Shown: one piece after another, positions 8,446-15,148 of the stretch
Layout: each line of letters opens with the position of its first letter
Numbering within the stretch: the stretch's first letter is position 1
Origin: Lysobacter changpingensis
GTDB lineage: Bacteria; Pseudomonadota; Gammaproteobacteria; Xanthomonadales; Xanthomonadaceae
Length of the DNA stretch: 64,000 nucleotides
NCBI RefSeq assembly: GCF_017308985.1
Contig: NZ_JADWPE010000003.1
Coordinates: 310,001-374,000, forward strand
Direction of reading: 5' to 3'
Position numbers and translations under genes: made by a program
The notes under the pieces: model-generated
Seen by the model: only the letters and a program-made list of their open reading frames with translations
Database searches by the model: none
What the model was told of the DNA's origin: nothing

Positions 8446-8503
8446 AGGAACGAGTCTGGAGGAACCAGAAACGAGCAGAGGCCGGCGCTGGTTCCTCGTT
8501 CCT
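8446..8503. repeat. Nested inverted repeats between convergent genes, possible terminator
   Basis: Outer arms AGGAACGAG (8446-8454) and CTCGTTCCT (8495-8503) and inner arms GAGGAACCAG (8459-8468) and CTGGTTCCTC (8488-8497) are perfect complements. The element sits exactly between the ends of the GMC gene and the DksA-like gene. It could end transcription from both sides and looks like a mobile intergenic palindrome. It has no clear T-run. Confidence 0.55.
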
Positions 8504-8523
8504 CTCCGCTCGCTCCCGCGCCG

Positions 8524-8790
8524 TCACCGCAATTGCGAATCCTTGCTCCCGCGCCGGTTGTATCCGCTGAAACCGGCCTCCTCGCGATCGAGGGCTTCCT
8601 GGCACGCGATGCACAGGCGCACGCCGGGCACCGCGTCGCGGCGGGCCTGCGGGATCTCGACGCCGCACTCCTCGCAATGCGTCAGTCCCGGGCCCTGCGG
8701 GAGCTTGCTGCGCGCGCGCTTGATGGCGTCCTTCACGGTCGCGTCGATCTGGTCCTGGACCGCGCCGTCGCCTGCCCAACCGGTGGCCAT
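8524..8790 (-). CDS. DksA/TraR-family C4 zinc-finger protein (YbiI-like)
   Basis: An 88-residue protein with the four-cysteine finger HCEECG...LCIACQEALD in its second half. This is the DksA/TraR zinc finger, and the size fits the short YbiI-like branch that lacks the long DksA coiled coil. The ending FSGYNRRGSKDSQLR is typical of this branch. DksA relatives bind the RNA polymerase secondary channel; for YbiI-type proteins the role is not settled. The start at 8790 gives the usual MATGWAGDGAVQDQID opening. A longer frame to 8868 would add 26 unlikely residues. It is a single gene, convergent with the GMC oxidoreductase. Confidence 0.82.
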   Translation of the reverse strand: MATGWAGDGAVQDQIDATVKDAIKRARSKLPQGPGLTHCEECGVEIPQARRDAVPGVRLCIACQEALDREEAGFSGYNRRGSKDSQLR

Positions 8791-8944
8791 GTCGTTCTCC
8801 TGCGTGATTGCGTGACTCCGTCCGAAGCATAGCGCCGGCGGGCTGAACTTCCCGCGCACGGCGTCCACGCGCGCTTGCGGTGCGCGGGACTACACTCCGC
8901 GCAGCCCCTGGCGCGGCCCGCGGGACCGCACGGAGCGTTCGTCG

Positions 8945-10006
8945 ATGCGCGGCACGCTCGCCGCCGTGGTTTTCGCGCTGGCCTGGCAGGCCGCGGGCGC
9001 GTTCGCCCAGCCGGTGTCCACGGGCGAAGTCATGACGATGCCCACGGGACTACGCGAGCGGCTGCATCGCGAAGTGCTGTACGACGACCCCGCGCCGCAC
9101 GAGCGCCTGGAACGCCTCGGCGTCTTCATGTTCGCGTCCGAAGGCCTGGGCATGACCTACGTGGAAACGGCGAACCTCACCGTGGCGCAGGCGTACGAGG
9201 CGCGCACGGCGAACTGCCTCACCTTCACCCTGCTCTTCCTCGCGCTGGCCAAGGAAGCGGGGCTGGAAGCGACGCCGCAGGAAATCGAACAGATCCTCGG
9301 TTTCCGCCAGGCCGACGGCACGCTGTACCTGAGCAACCACGTCAACGCCAGCGTGCGCGTGGGCTCGCGGCGCTACACGGTGGACGTGGCCGGCGACCAG
9401 ATCATCCAGCGCGATCGCCCGAAGCCGATCACCACCACGCGCCTCATCGCGCATTACTACAACAACCTCGCGGTCGAACGCCTCGCCGCCGGCGATTACC
9501 CCGCGGCGTCGTCGCTGCTGGACATGGCGATCGGTCTCGATCCCGCCTACGCCGGCTACTGGAGCAATGCCGGCGTCGTGCACACGCGCGGCGGCGATCC
9601 GGAAACCGGCCGGAACGACTATCGCCAGGCGCTGGCGCTCGACCCGGACAACACCAACGCGCTGTTCAACCTGGCCGGGCTCGCCGCGCGCACGGGCGAT
9701 CGCGCGCTGGAGGCCGAATACCGCAAGCGCCTGGCGAAGCTCGAACGCAACGATCCCTTCCACGCCTTCGTGCAGGCGCTGACCGCCGAGAACGCCGGCG
9801 ACCTGGCGCGCGCGACGCGCTTCTACCGCCGCGCGGTGGACCTGCGACCGCAGGAGCACCGCTTCCATTCCGCGCTCGCCAACGCCTACCTCAAGGCCGG
9901 CAAGACCGGGCTGGCGATCCGCTCGCTCGCCCGCGCGCAGGCACTCAGCAACGGCGACACCCACGCGGCCTACAGCGAGCGCCTGGATGCCCTGCGCGCC
10001 CGCTGA
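8945..10006 (+). CDS. Exported transglutaminase-like / TPR protein
   Basis: A 353-residue protein with a signal peptide (cleavage near AFA-QP, residue 21). The first half is a transglutaminase-like domain with a plausible Cys-His-Asp triad: Cys91 in TANCLTFTLL, His132 in LSNHVNAS and Asp147 in YTVDVAG. The second half (about 165-350) is a chain of tetratricopeptide repeats, for example DYPAASSLLDMAIGLDPAYAGYW and ARATRFYRRAVDLRPQEHRF. Proteins with this fusion are periplasmic or membrane-associated, and TPR parts usually bind other proteins. It may be a protease or crosslinking-type enzyme. The next gene starts 73 bases downstream, so co-transcription is possible. The biological role is unknown. 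Confidence 0.75.
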   Translation: MRGTLAAVVFALAWQAAGAFAQPVSTGEVMTMPTGLRERLHREVLYDDPAPHERLERLGVFMFASEGLGMTYVETANLTVAQAYEARTANCLTFTLLFLALAKEAGLEATPQEIEQILGFRQADGTLYLSNHVNASVRVGSRRYTVDVAGDQIIQRDRPKPITTTRLIAHYYNNLAVERLAAGDYPAASSLLDMAIGLDPAYAGYWSNAGVVHTRGGDPETGRNDYRQALALDPDNTNALFNLAGLAARTGDRALEAEYRKRLAKLERNDPFHAFVQALTAENAGDLARATRFYRRAVDLRPQEHRFHSALANAYLKAGKTGLAIRSLARAQALSNGDTHAAYSERLDALRAR

Positions 10007-10079
10007 TGCGCGACGCGTCCCCTTTTTCCCGCGCATCGCGTTGTTTCCCGGGAGACGAGACGATCGGAAGGGGAACCCC

Positions 10080-10910
10080 GTGCGACACGAAACGCTGATG
10101 GCCCGACGCAACCTGGTCCGCATCGCCATCGAAAGTGCCGAACTGCCCGGAATACGCCTGATCGCCCGTCCGCTGTACCGACGACTGTTCAACCGCCCCT
10201 ACCACGGCGGCAACGCGTACTACGGCGCCTACGATTCGCGCGCGCAGGCGCTGGCCGCCGCGCCGTCGCTGCCGACCACGTACGACCAGTCTTCGACCAC
10301 GGGCATGTACATGGACCGGCATCGCAGCATCCGCGTGAGCGACTATCCGATGGTGCACTGGCTGTCGCGCCTGCTCGCGCAGGGACGGCACCGCATCTTC
10401 GACCTGGGCGGCCACATCGGCGTGACGTACTACGGGTTCCGCCGCTATCTGGACTATCCGGGCACGATGGAATGGCGCGTTCACGACGTGCCCTCGGTGA
10501 TGGACGCCGGCCGCAGCTGGGCGGTCGACAACGATCCGGAAAGGCTGCTGCATTTCGCCGACACGCCGGAGTGCGCGAACGAACACGACGTGCTGATCAC
10601 CTGCGGCGCCCTGCAATACCTGGACTACACGCTGCCCGAGCTGCTCGGCCGGCTGTCCTCGCCGCCCACGCACGTGCTGGTGAACCTCACGCCCGTGCAT
10701 CCCAAGCGCGGCTACGTGACGTTGCAGAACATCGGCAAGGCGGTGCTGCCGTATCGCGTGATGTCCAAGCCGCAGTTCATCGCGGAAATGCAGTCGCTGG
10801 GGTATGCGCTGGAAGACCAGTGGCAATCGAAGGAACGCCACCTGCGCGTGCCGTTCGAACCGGACTGCACGCTGGATCACTACGCCGGGTTCTATTTCCG
10901 GCGGGCCTGA
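10080..10910 (+). CDS. TIGR04325-like putative methyltransferase
   Basis: A 276-residue protein of the TIGR04325/LIC12133-like group. Visible features are an early YYGAYDSRAQAL segment, a Rossmann-like glycine motif RIFDLGGHIGVTYYGF, EWRVHDVPSVMDAGR, and HDVLITCGALQYLDY, which resembles the methyltransferase motif where an acidic or polar residue contacts the cofactor. Members often sit in surface-polysaccharide clusters, and methyl transfer to a sugar is a family-level guess. I chose GTG at 10080 because GGAAGGGG lies about 5 bases before it. An ATG at 10098 would drop six residues but leaves the ribosome site too far away. A strong hairpin follows at 10928. Confidence 0.7.
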   Translation: MRHETLMARRNLVRIAIESAELPGIRLIARPLYRRLFNRPYHGGNAYYGAYDSRAQALAAAPSLPTTYDQSSTTGMYMDRHRSIRVSDYPMVHWLSRLLAQGRHRIFDLGGHIGVTYYGFRRYLDYPGTMEWRVHDVPSVMDAGRSWAVDNDPERLLHFADTPECANEHDVLITCGALQYLDYTLPELLGRLSSPPTHVLVNLTPVHPKRGYVTLQNIGKAVLPYRVMSKPQFIAEMQSLGYALEDQWQSKERHLRVPFEPDCTLDHYAGFYFRRA

Positions 10911-10927
10911 ACGGCGCGTTCGAAACA

Positions 10928-10953
10928 GGAAGGCCGGCGATTGCCGGCCTTCC
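10928..10953. terminator. Hairpin between convergent genes
   Basis: GGAAGGCCGGC-GATT-GCCGGCCTTCC is a perfect 11-base-pair stem with a 4-base loop. It lies between the methyltransferase gene and the DUF4136 gene, which converge. It has only a short pyrimidine tail, so it may act on both strands without a classical U-run. Confidence 0.65.
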
Positions 10954-10979
10954 GCGTTACGCGCTTGCGTCGCGGCGGT

Positions 10980-11528
10980 TCACTTCGGCGGCGCGCTCCC
11001 CGGCGGGAACGCCGCGAACATCTTGTCCACGCCGGCCTGCGCCTTGGCGTTCACGCCTTCCGGCGAATCGGGCACGGTGCCCGACGCGGTACCGCGCCAG
11101 ATCGCCTGCCGCGTCTTCATGTCGAACATGTCGACGACGAGCGTCCCGACTTCGTAATTGCGCACGGTGGTCGTCGCCGATCCCATGCCCGCCCCGCCCC
11201 AGCGCCCCCATCCGTAGCCGCCCCAGGCCGGGCCGCTGTAGAAGGTGTCCAGCGTCTGTTGCTGCTGCGTGGCGACGTGCGCGGCGATGCCGACGTCCGC
11301 ATCGGTGCCGGTGGTCTGCCGCCAGCCCTGCGCGGCGAGCTTCGCGTCGATGGCCGCGACCACGCGCTGTTCGACCAGCGGCGACCGTCCTTCGGGTTTC
11401 TTCAGCCACGTGTAGGTGCGATAGCCGGCGAACTGCGCGGCCGGATCGTAGTCGGTGTGCACCGTCGGCGTACTGGCGCAGCCGGCCAGCGCGACCAGCA
11501 GGATCGCGCCGAAAACGAGTGGTTTCAT
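10980..11528 (-). CDS. DUF4136-type lipoprotein
   Basis: A 182-residue protein with a lipoprotein signal: MKPLVFGAILLVALAGC, lipobox LAGC with the modified Cys at residue 17. The body matches DUF4136: an opening VHTDYDPAAQFAGYRTYTW, ADVGIAAHVATQQQQ, a Gly/Trp/Tyr-rich middle (GYGWGRWGG) and WRGTASGTV near the end. These are outer-membrane-anchored periplasmic proteins with no settled function. The next residue after Cys is Ala, so no inner-membrane retention signal is seen. I chose the ATG at 11528; the longer frame to 11732 has no coding character. It is a single gene, convergent with the methyltransferase gene. Confidence 0.8.
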   Translation of the reverse strand: MKPLVFGAILLVALAGCASTPTVHTDYDPAAQFAGYRTYTWLKKPEGRSPLVEQRVVAAIDAKLAAQGWRQTTGTDADVGIAAHVATQQQQTLDTFYSGPAWGGYGWGRWGGAGMGSATTTVRNYEVGTLVVDMFDMKTRQAIWRGTASGTVPDSPEGVNAKAQAGVDKMFAAFPPGSAPPK

Positions 11529-11838
11529 GAGCCTTCTCCGTGTGCGGGTGACGAAGGAAAGAGCCGATGTCGCGGGAACGTGCGGGCGCGCGTCCGCCGG
11601 TGCGGATGCGCTCGCCGTGGTGCGGACATAGAACTTGCGGCCGTGAAACAGGCGTGAAGCCGCTCGAAGGATCCCGCGCGATGCACACCGCTCCGTCATC
11701 CAGGCGAAGACCGGTCCAGGTCGACCGCGCATCGTTCTTGCGATGCACGCGATCCCGGCACGGTGACAGCCTGGATCCCGGCTGCGCCGGGACGAGGGAT
11801 CTCTTCGATGGCAAGCCTGCGCGGCGAAGAAGCGAACG
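11529..11838. other. Intergenic region with one dispersed hairpin repeat
   Basis: About 310 bases between the last gene of the Fap-like cluster and the DUF4136 gene, both on the minus strand. The only structure I see is the GGATCCCGGC-type hairpin at 11766-11797. It probably holds the DUF4136 promoter and the cluster terminator. No credible small gene was found. Confidence 0.5.
11766..11797. repeat. Dispersed hairpin repeat, GGATCCCGGC type
   Basis: CAGCCTGGATCCCGGCTGCG followed by CCGGGACGAGG. The CCCGGC and GCCGGG arms form a hairpin. Similar copies lie at 22581, 22679 (degenerate), 33565 and 47045. All are intergenic. Confidence 0.7.
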
Positions 11839-13293
11839 TCAGAACGAAATCGGCACCCGCGCCGTCAACGTCATGTCCGGCGTATCGCGCGTCACGCCGA
11901 CGCCGAGTGCGACGTTGAGCGACCAGCGATCGCTGAAGCGGTACGTGCCGCCCAGCAGCAGCGTGCCGAGCGTGACGCGCACCGAACCCGGGCTTTCGCG
12001 GCCGTTCTGCTTGGTCTTGCCGACCAGGCTGGTGTCGTAGCCCAGGCTGATCGACGCCTTCTCGTTGAGCGCCAGGCCCATGCCGAGATTGAAGCCCCAG
12101 ATGTCGCCGGCCTGCACGTCGCCGAGGAATTCCTGTTCGCGCCCGAGCACGGTGCGCGAGACGTTGCTGCGTTCGAAGTTGTACAGATAGCTGAAGGTGC
12201 CGAAGAACACGACCGGATCGGACGGATACAGCCAGGTCACGCCCGGCTGGATCGCTTCGAAGCCGGTGCCGGTCGGCAGTTCCAGCGGAAGCCCGGTGCC
12301 GGTGGCGTTCTGAACGCAGCGCTGCACGCAGTCGGTGGTGACTTCGAACAGGTCCTTGCCGGTGCGGCTCTTGTAGCGCAGCCAGCCGATATAGAACGCC
12401 TTGTCCGGGCCGCCGCGATTGAGCTGGTAGCGCGCGGTCGCCTCGATGTCGCCCATGCCGTGGCCGCTGGCGTTGAACACGCGGTCCTGCGCCGAGCCGG
12501 TGAAGATCTCGCGGCTGACGGTGTCGCCGTTGAGGTAGACATACGGCACCTTCGCCTCGATCTCGAATCGGCCGCCGATGCCCATGCGCCCGGTGATCGT
12601 GCCGACGCCGGAGGTGGTCTTCACCTGGCGCACGTCGATGAGGCCGATCAGGATGGCCGGGATCACCGTGTAACCGACCAGCGCCACGCGATCGTTCGCC
12701 GAATAGCCGTATTGCAGCGAGGGTTCGAGGATGAACTGGCCGGCCGGCGTGAGCACGCCGGGCTGGTCGAAGATCTGCGCGACTTCCGGTGGGCGCATCG
12801 CCGATTCCGGCGCCTGCCCGACCGGCTTTCGTCCCTGCTGCGGTTGTTGCGGCGCGGGCGCCTGTTGCGCCTGGCGCTGCGCGGGCGGCGCGGGCTGCAC
12901 GGCGGCGGGCGCCTGCTGCGCGAGCGTCGGCAGCACCGTACCCGGTGCGGCACCGGCGCCGCGTTCGGCGTCCAGGCGTTCCTCGTCGAGCGCGCGTTGC
13001 AGGTTCGCCACCGCCTGTTCCTGCTGCGCGAGCGAATCGCGCAGTTCCTCGAGCCGGCGCGTCTGCGCGTTGATCTCGCGCTGCAGATCGTCGAGCGAAC
13101 GCCCCTCCGCGACGGGCGCTGCCGGCGCGACCTGCGTCGCGGCCGGAGGCGCCCCGCCCACCTGAGGCTGCGCAGCCGGACGGGCCGGCTCCAGTCCCTG
13201 CCACTGGTCCTGCGCATGGGCCGTCGCGGCGGCGGCGAGCCACAGGCACGGGGCGAGCATCAGGCGGCGGGGCAACTGCGGCGTCCTTCTCAT
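11839..13293 (-). CDS. FapF-like outer-membrane beta-barrel with N-terminal coiled coil
   Basis: A 484-residue exported protein. Order of parts: signal peptide (to about residue 27, AHA-QD); a Pro/Ala linker; a coiled coil at about 65-110 (LDDLQREINAQTRRLEELRD and following); a Gln/Pro/Ala-rich linker at 111-165; then about 310 residues of alternating polar/hydrophobic strands ending in TARVPISF, with the C-terminal Phe typical of outer-membrane barrels. The part before the barrel, PPEVAQIFDQPGVLTPAGQF, may act as a plug. Pseudomonas FapF, the export pore for Fap amyloid, is likewise a coiled coil followed by a trimeric barrel. It is the last gene of a five-gene cluster, 80 bases after its neighbour. 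Barrel is firm; the FapF role is inferred from context. Confidence 0.75.
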   Translation of the reverse strand: MRRTPQLPRRLMLAPCLWLAAAATAHAQDQWQGLEPARPAAQPQVGGAPPAATQVAPAAPVAEGRSLDDLQREINAQTRRLEELRDSLAQQEQAVANLQRALDEERLDAERGAGAAPGTVLPTLAQQAPAAVQPAPPAQRQAQQAPAPQQPQQGRKPVGQAPESAMRPPEVAQIFDQPGVLTPAGQFILEPSLQYGYSANDRVALVGYTVIPAILIGLIDVRQVKTTSGVGTITGRMGIGGRFEIEAKVPYVYLNGDTVSREIFTGSAQDRVFNASGHGMGDIEATARYQLNRGGPDKAFYIGWLRYKSRTGKDLFEVTTDCVQRCVQNATGTGLPLELPTGTGFEAIQPGVTWLYPSDPVVFFGTFSYLYNFERSNVSRTVLGREQEFLGDVQAGDIWGFNLGMGLALNEKASISLGYDTSLVGKTKQNGRESPGSVRVTLGTLLLGGTYRFSDRWSLNVALGVGVTRDTPDMTLTARVPISF

Positions 13294-13373
13294 GCGTCGT
13301 CCTTCTGGTGCGGTCGGCCGGCTTCCTTCCGATAGAACGCGGTCCGACACGAAATCAGGGCGCAACCGCACGG

Positions 13374-13898
13374 TCAGGGAGCGGTCGCGGTCACCATCGC
13401 GTTGTGCAGCGTGGACTGGGTGTTCAGGTCCTGGAACGCCTGCAGCGTGTCGACGCCGACGTTCACCGTGGTCAGCGCGCGGATGTCCTGTCCGTCGAGC
13501 GTGTTCTGGATCACCACGCCGCCCGGCAACCCGCCCGGCTGGAACGTGTTGCCTCCGCCGACCTGCACCACCACGCCGTCGTTGAAGCGCTGCAGCTCGC
13601 GCGCCTGCGCGGTGGTCATGCGGCCCACGTCGGGAATCTGCACGCGCGTGGTCGCCATCAGTTCGCCGTTGACGAACACCGCGCGCTCGATGCCGAACGA
13701 CAGCGCCATGCCGCCGTCGGTCATGAAGCCGCCGCGCATGTCGTCCAGGCGCGCGGGGTCGATGGCGACCCATTCCGGCCCCAGCACCTCCGCCGGTGGC
13801 GCCGCGAACGCCGGCGCGCACCACGCCAGCATCGCGATGAAAACGTACTTGAGCCGAACACGTTCGATCCGCCTGTGATGCAGCGAGGGCGATGTCAT
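13374..13898 (-). CDS. Small exported protein of the Fap-like cluster (FapE position) with double-Gly motif
   Basis: A 174-residue exported protein with a signal peptide ending near AFA-AP (residue 32). Twenty-five residues later comes IDPARLDDMRGG, with Gly-Gly at 56-57 and hydrophobic residues at -4, -7 and -12. That is the spacing of double-glycine leaders cleaved by C39 peptidases. The rest is Gly/Asn/Val/Thr-rich and ends in STLHNAMVTATAP. The ending resembles that of the 134-residue protein two genes upstream. GGAGGG precedes the ATG. It lies between the C39 peptidase gene and the barrel gene, the position of fapE in Pseudomonas. I do not recognise a named family. It is probably a secreted matrix or fibre component. 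Confidence 0.65.
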   Translation of the reverse strand: MTSPSLHHRRIERVRLKYVFIAMLAWCAPAFAAPPAEVLGPEWVAIDPARLDDMRGGFMTDGGMALSFGIERAVFVNGELMATTRVQIPDVGRMTTAQARELQRFNDGVVVQVGGGNTFQPGGLPGGVVIQNTLDGQDIRALTTVNVGVDTLQAFQDLNTQSTLHNAMVTATAP

Positions 13899-13912
13899 CG
13901 TCCGACCCTCCG

Positions 13913-14614
13913 TCAGATGTCGCCCGGGCCGCGCCGGGGCGTCACGATGTTGTAGAGGCTGTCGCGGGCGATGCCCGCATCCAGCGGCGCGGGAGGCGCC
14001 GTGCGCCAGTCGCGCGCCATGTTGAACTGCGCCCGGTCGCGGCGGTTGTGCACCACGAACAGGATGCGGTTGTCCCACAGTTTCTCGAAACGCGAACGCG
14101 GCATCGCGCGCGTGCCGCGTGCGGGGTCGCCCAGCAGCACGCGATCGTTGCGGAAGCCCTTCACCACCACGAAGTGGCGGTAGCCGCGATCGTTGAGCAG
14201 CACGATCGCCGGCAGGCCCTCGGCGACGAGCTTGTCGAGCGGCTGTTCGAAGCCGTCGGCCTCGAAGCCCAGCGAACGCAGGTAGCGGCGCATGTCCAGC
14301 AGCGAGAACCCGCGCTGGCGGATCTTCGCCTGGTCGCCGGTTTCGTACATGCGCATGAACACTTCGGCCTCGGTGACCGGATGGCCGTACTGGTAGGTCA
14401 GCAGCGTCGCGGTCGCGGCCGAGCCGCAGCTGAAGTCGTACTGCTGCCGCACGGTGGTCTTGAAGCGCGCTTCCTTGAGGCTCGTGACGCGCAGCGTGTA
14501 GCTGCCGTTCGGTGGCGCGCGCACGTCCACCGTCCCGGCCTGCACGAGGCCGGAAACCAGGATCCACGCCGAAGCCGCGATCCACGCACGGCGCCGGAAT
14601 GTACGCAGGCTCAT
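13913..14614 (-). CDS. C39-family cysteine peptidase, exported (FapD-like)
   Basis: A 233-residue protein with an N-terminal signal or anchor segment (AWIAASAWILVSGLVQAG). The C39 catalytic set is visible: Gln58 and Cys63 in RQQYDFSCGSAATATLL, His147 in GYRHFVVVKGF and Asp163 in LLGDPARG. It has no ABC-transporter domain, so it is a stand-alone peptidase like FapD. C39 enzymes cleave after Gly-Gly in leader peptides, and both small exported proteins in this cluster carry such a motif. Its ATG overlaps the stop of the upstream gene by 4 bases (ATGA), which implies translational coupling. The peptidase call is firm; the substrates are inferred. Confidence 0.85.
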   Translation of the reverse strand: MSLRTFRRRAWIAASAWILVSGLVQAGTVDVRAPPNGSYTLRVTSLKEARFKTTVRQQYDFSCGSAATATLLTYQYGHPVTEAEVFMRMYETGDQAKIRQRGFSLLDMRRYLRSLGFEADGFEQPLDKLVAEGLPAIVLLNDRGYRHFVVVKGFRNDRVLLGDPARGTRAMPRSRFEKLWDNRILFVVHNRRDRAQFNMARDWRTAPPAPLDAGIARDSLYNIVTPRRGPGDI

Positions 14615-15015
14615 GGGCCCGCGTCCGCGAACTTCACGTTCACGATCATCGCGTTCTGGATCAGCACGTTCGCGCCGGTGTTCTGGATAACCGTGGAAAT
14701 GCCGCTGGCGCTGGCGAACGAACCGCCCGCGACGGAGTTGCTGCCGGTCAGCACGTCGTCGGCGATCGCGTCCTCGACGCGGCCGTTGACGAGGATGTCG
14801 TTGTCGACGAGTTGGGCTTCGCCGCCGCGCAGGTCGGCAAGCGCGGACGGATCGACCGCGGCGCCGAACGCGGCGTCGGGTGCGTCCGCCTCGTCGAGGA
14901 CGACGGGCTGGGTTGCCGTGGGCTCGCGAATTTCCTGCGCCCAGGCCACACCGGCGACGATCCACATCACCACGCCCGCCAGACCGCCCAATGCGATGGA
15001 ACGATTGCGTTGCAT
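14611..15015 (-). CDS. Small exported protein of the Fap-like cluster with double-Gly motif
   Basis: A 134-residue exported protein with a signal peptide ending at AWA-Q (residue 26). The segment VDPSALADLRGG ends in Gly-Gly at 64-65 with hydrophobic residues at -4, -7 and -12, as in double-glycine leaders. The remaining 69 residues are Asn/Ala/Val-rich and contain IQNTGANVLIQNAMIV, which resembles the C-terminus of the Gly-rich protein one gene upstream (QNSGFSSLIQQGITV). The start at 15015 puts AAGGAG 7 bases away; the ATG at 15021 is too close. It could be a minor fibre subunit, nucleator or chaperone. I do not recognise a named family. Confidence 0.65.
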   Translation of the reverse strand: MQRNRSIALGGLAGVVMWIVAGVAWAQEIREPTATQPVVLDEADAPDAAFGAAVDPSALADLRGGEAQLVDNDILVNGRVEDAIADDVLTGSNSVAGGSFASASGISTVIQNTGANVLIQNAMIVNVKFADAGP

Positions 15016-15148
15016 CGTCATGCTCCTTGCCCTTCGCTTCCTCCCTGCGCCATCGCTGGAGTCCCGCCGGCGCGGACGCCGGCGGGAATGCGATGCGCAT
15101 CCGGTGACGCATCGGAGCGGGGGCTCCGATGCGTCGAGGGGAAGGCGC

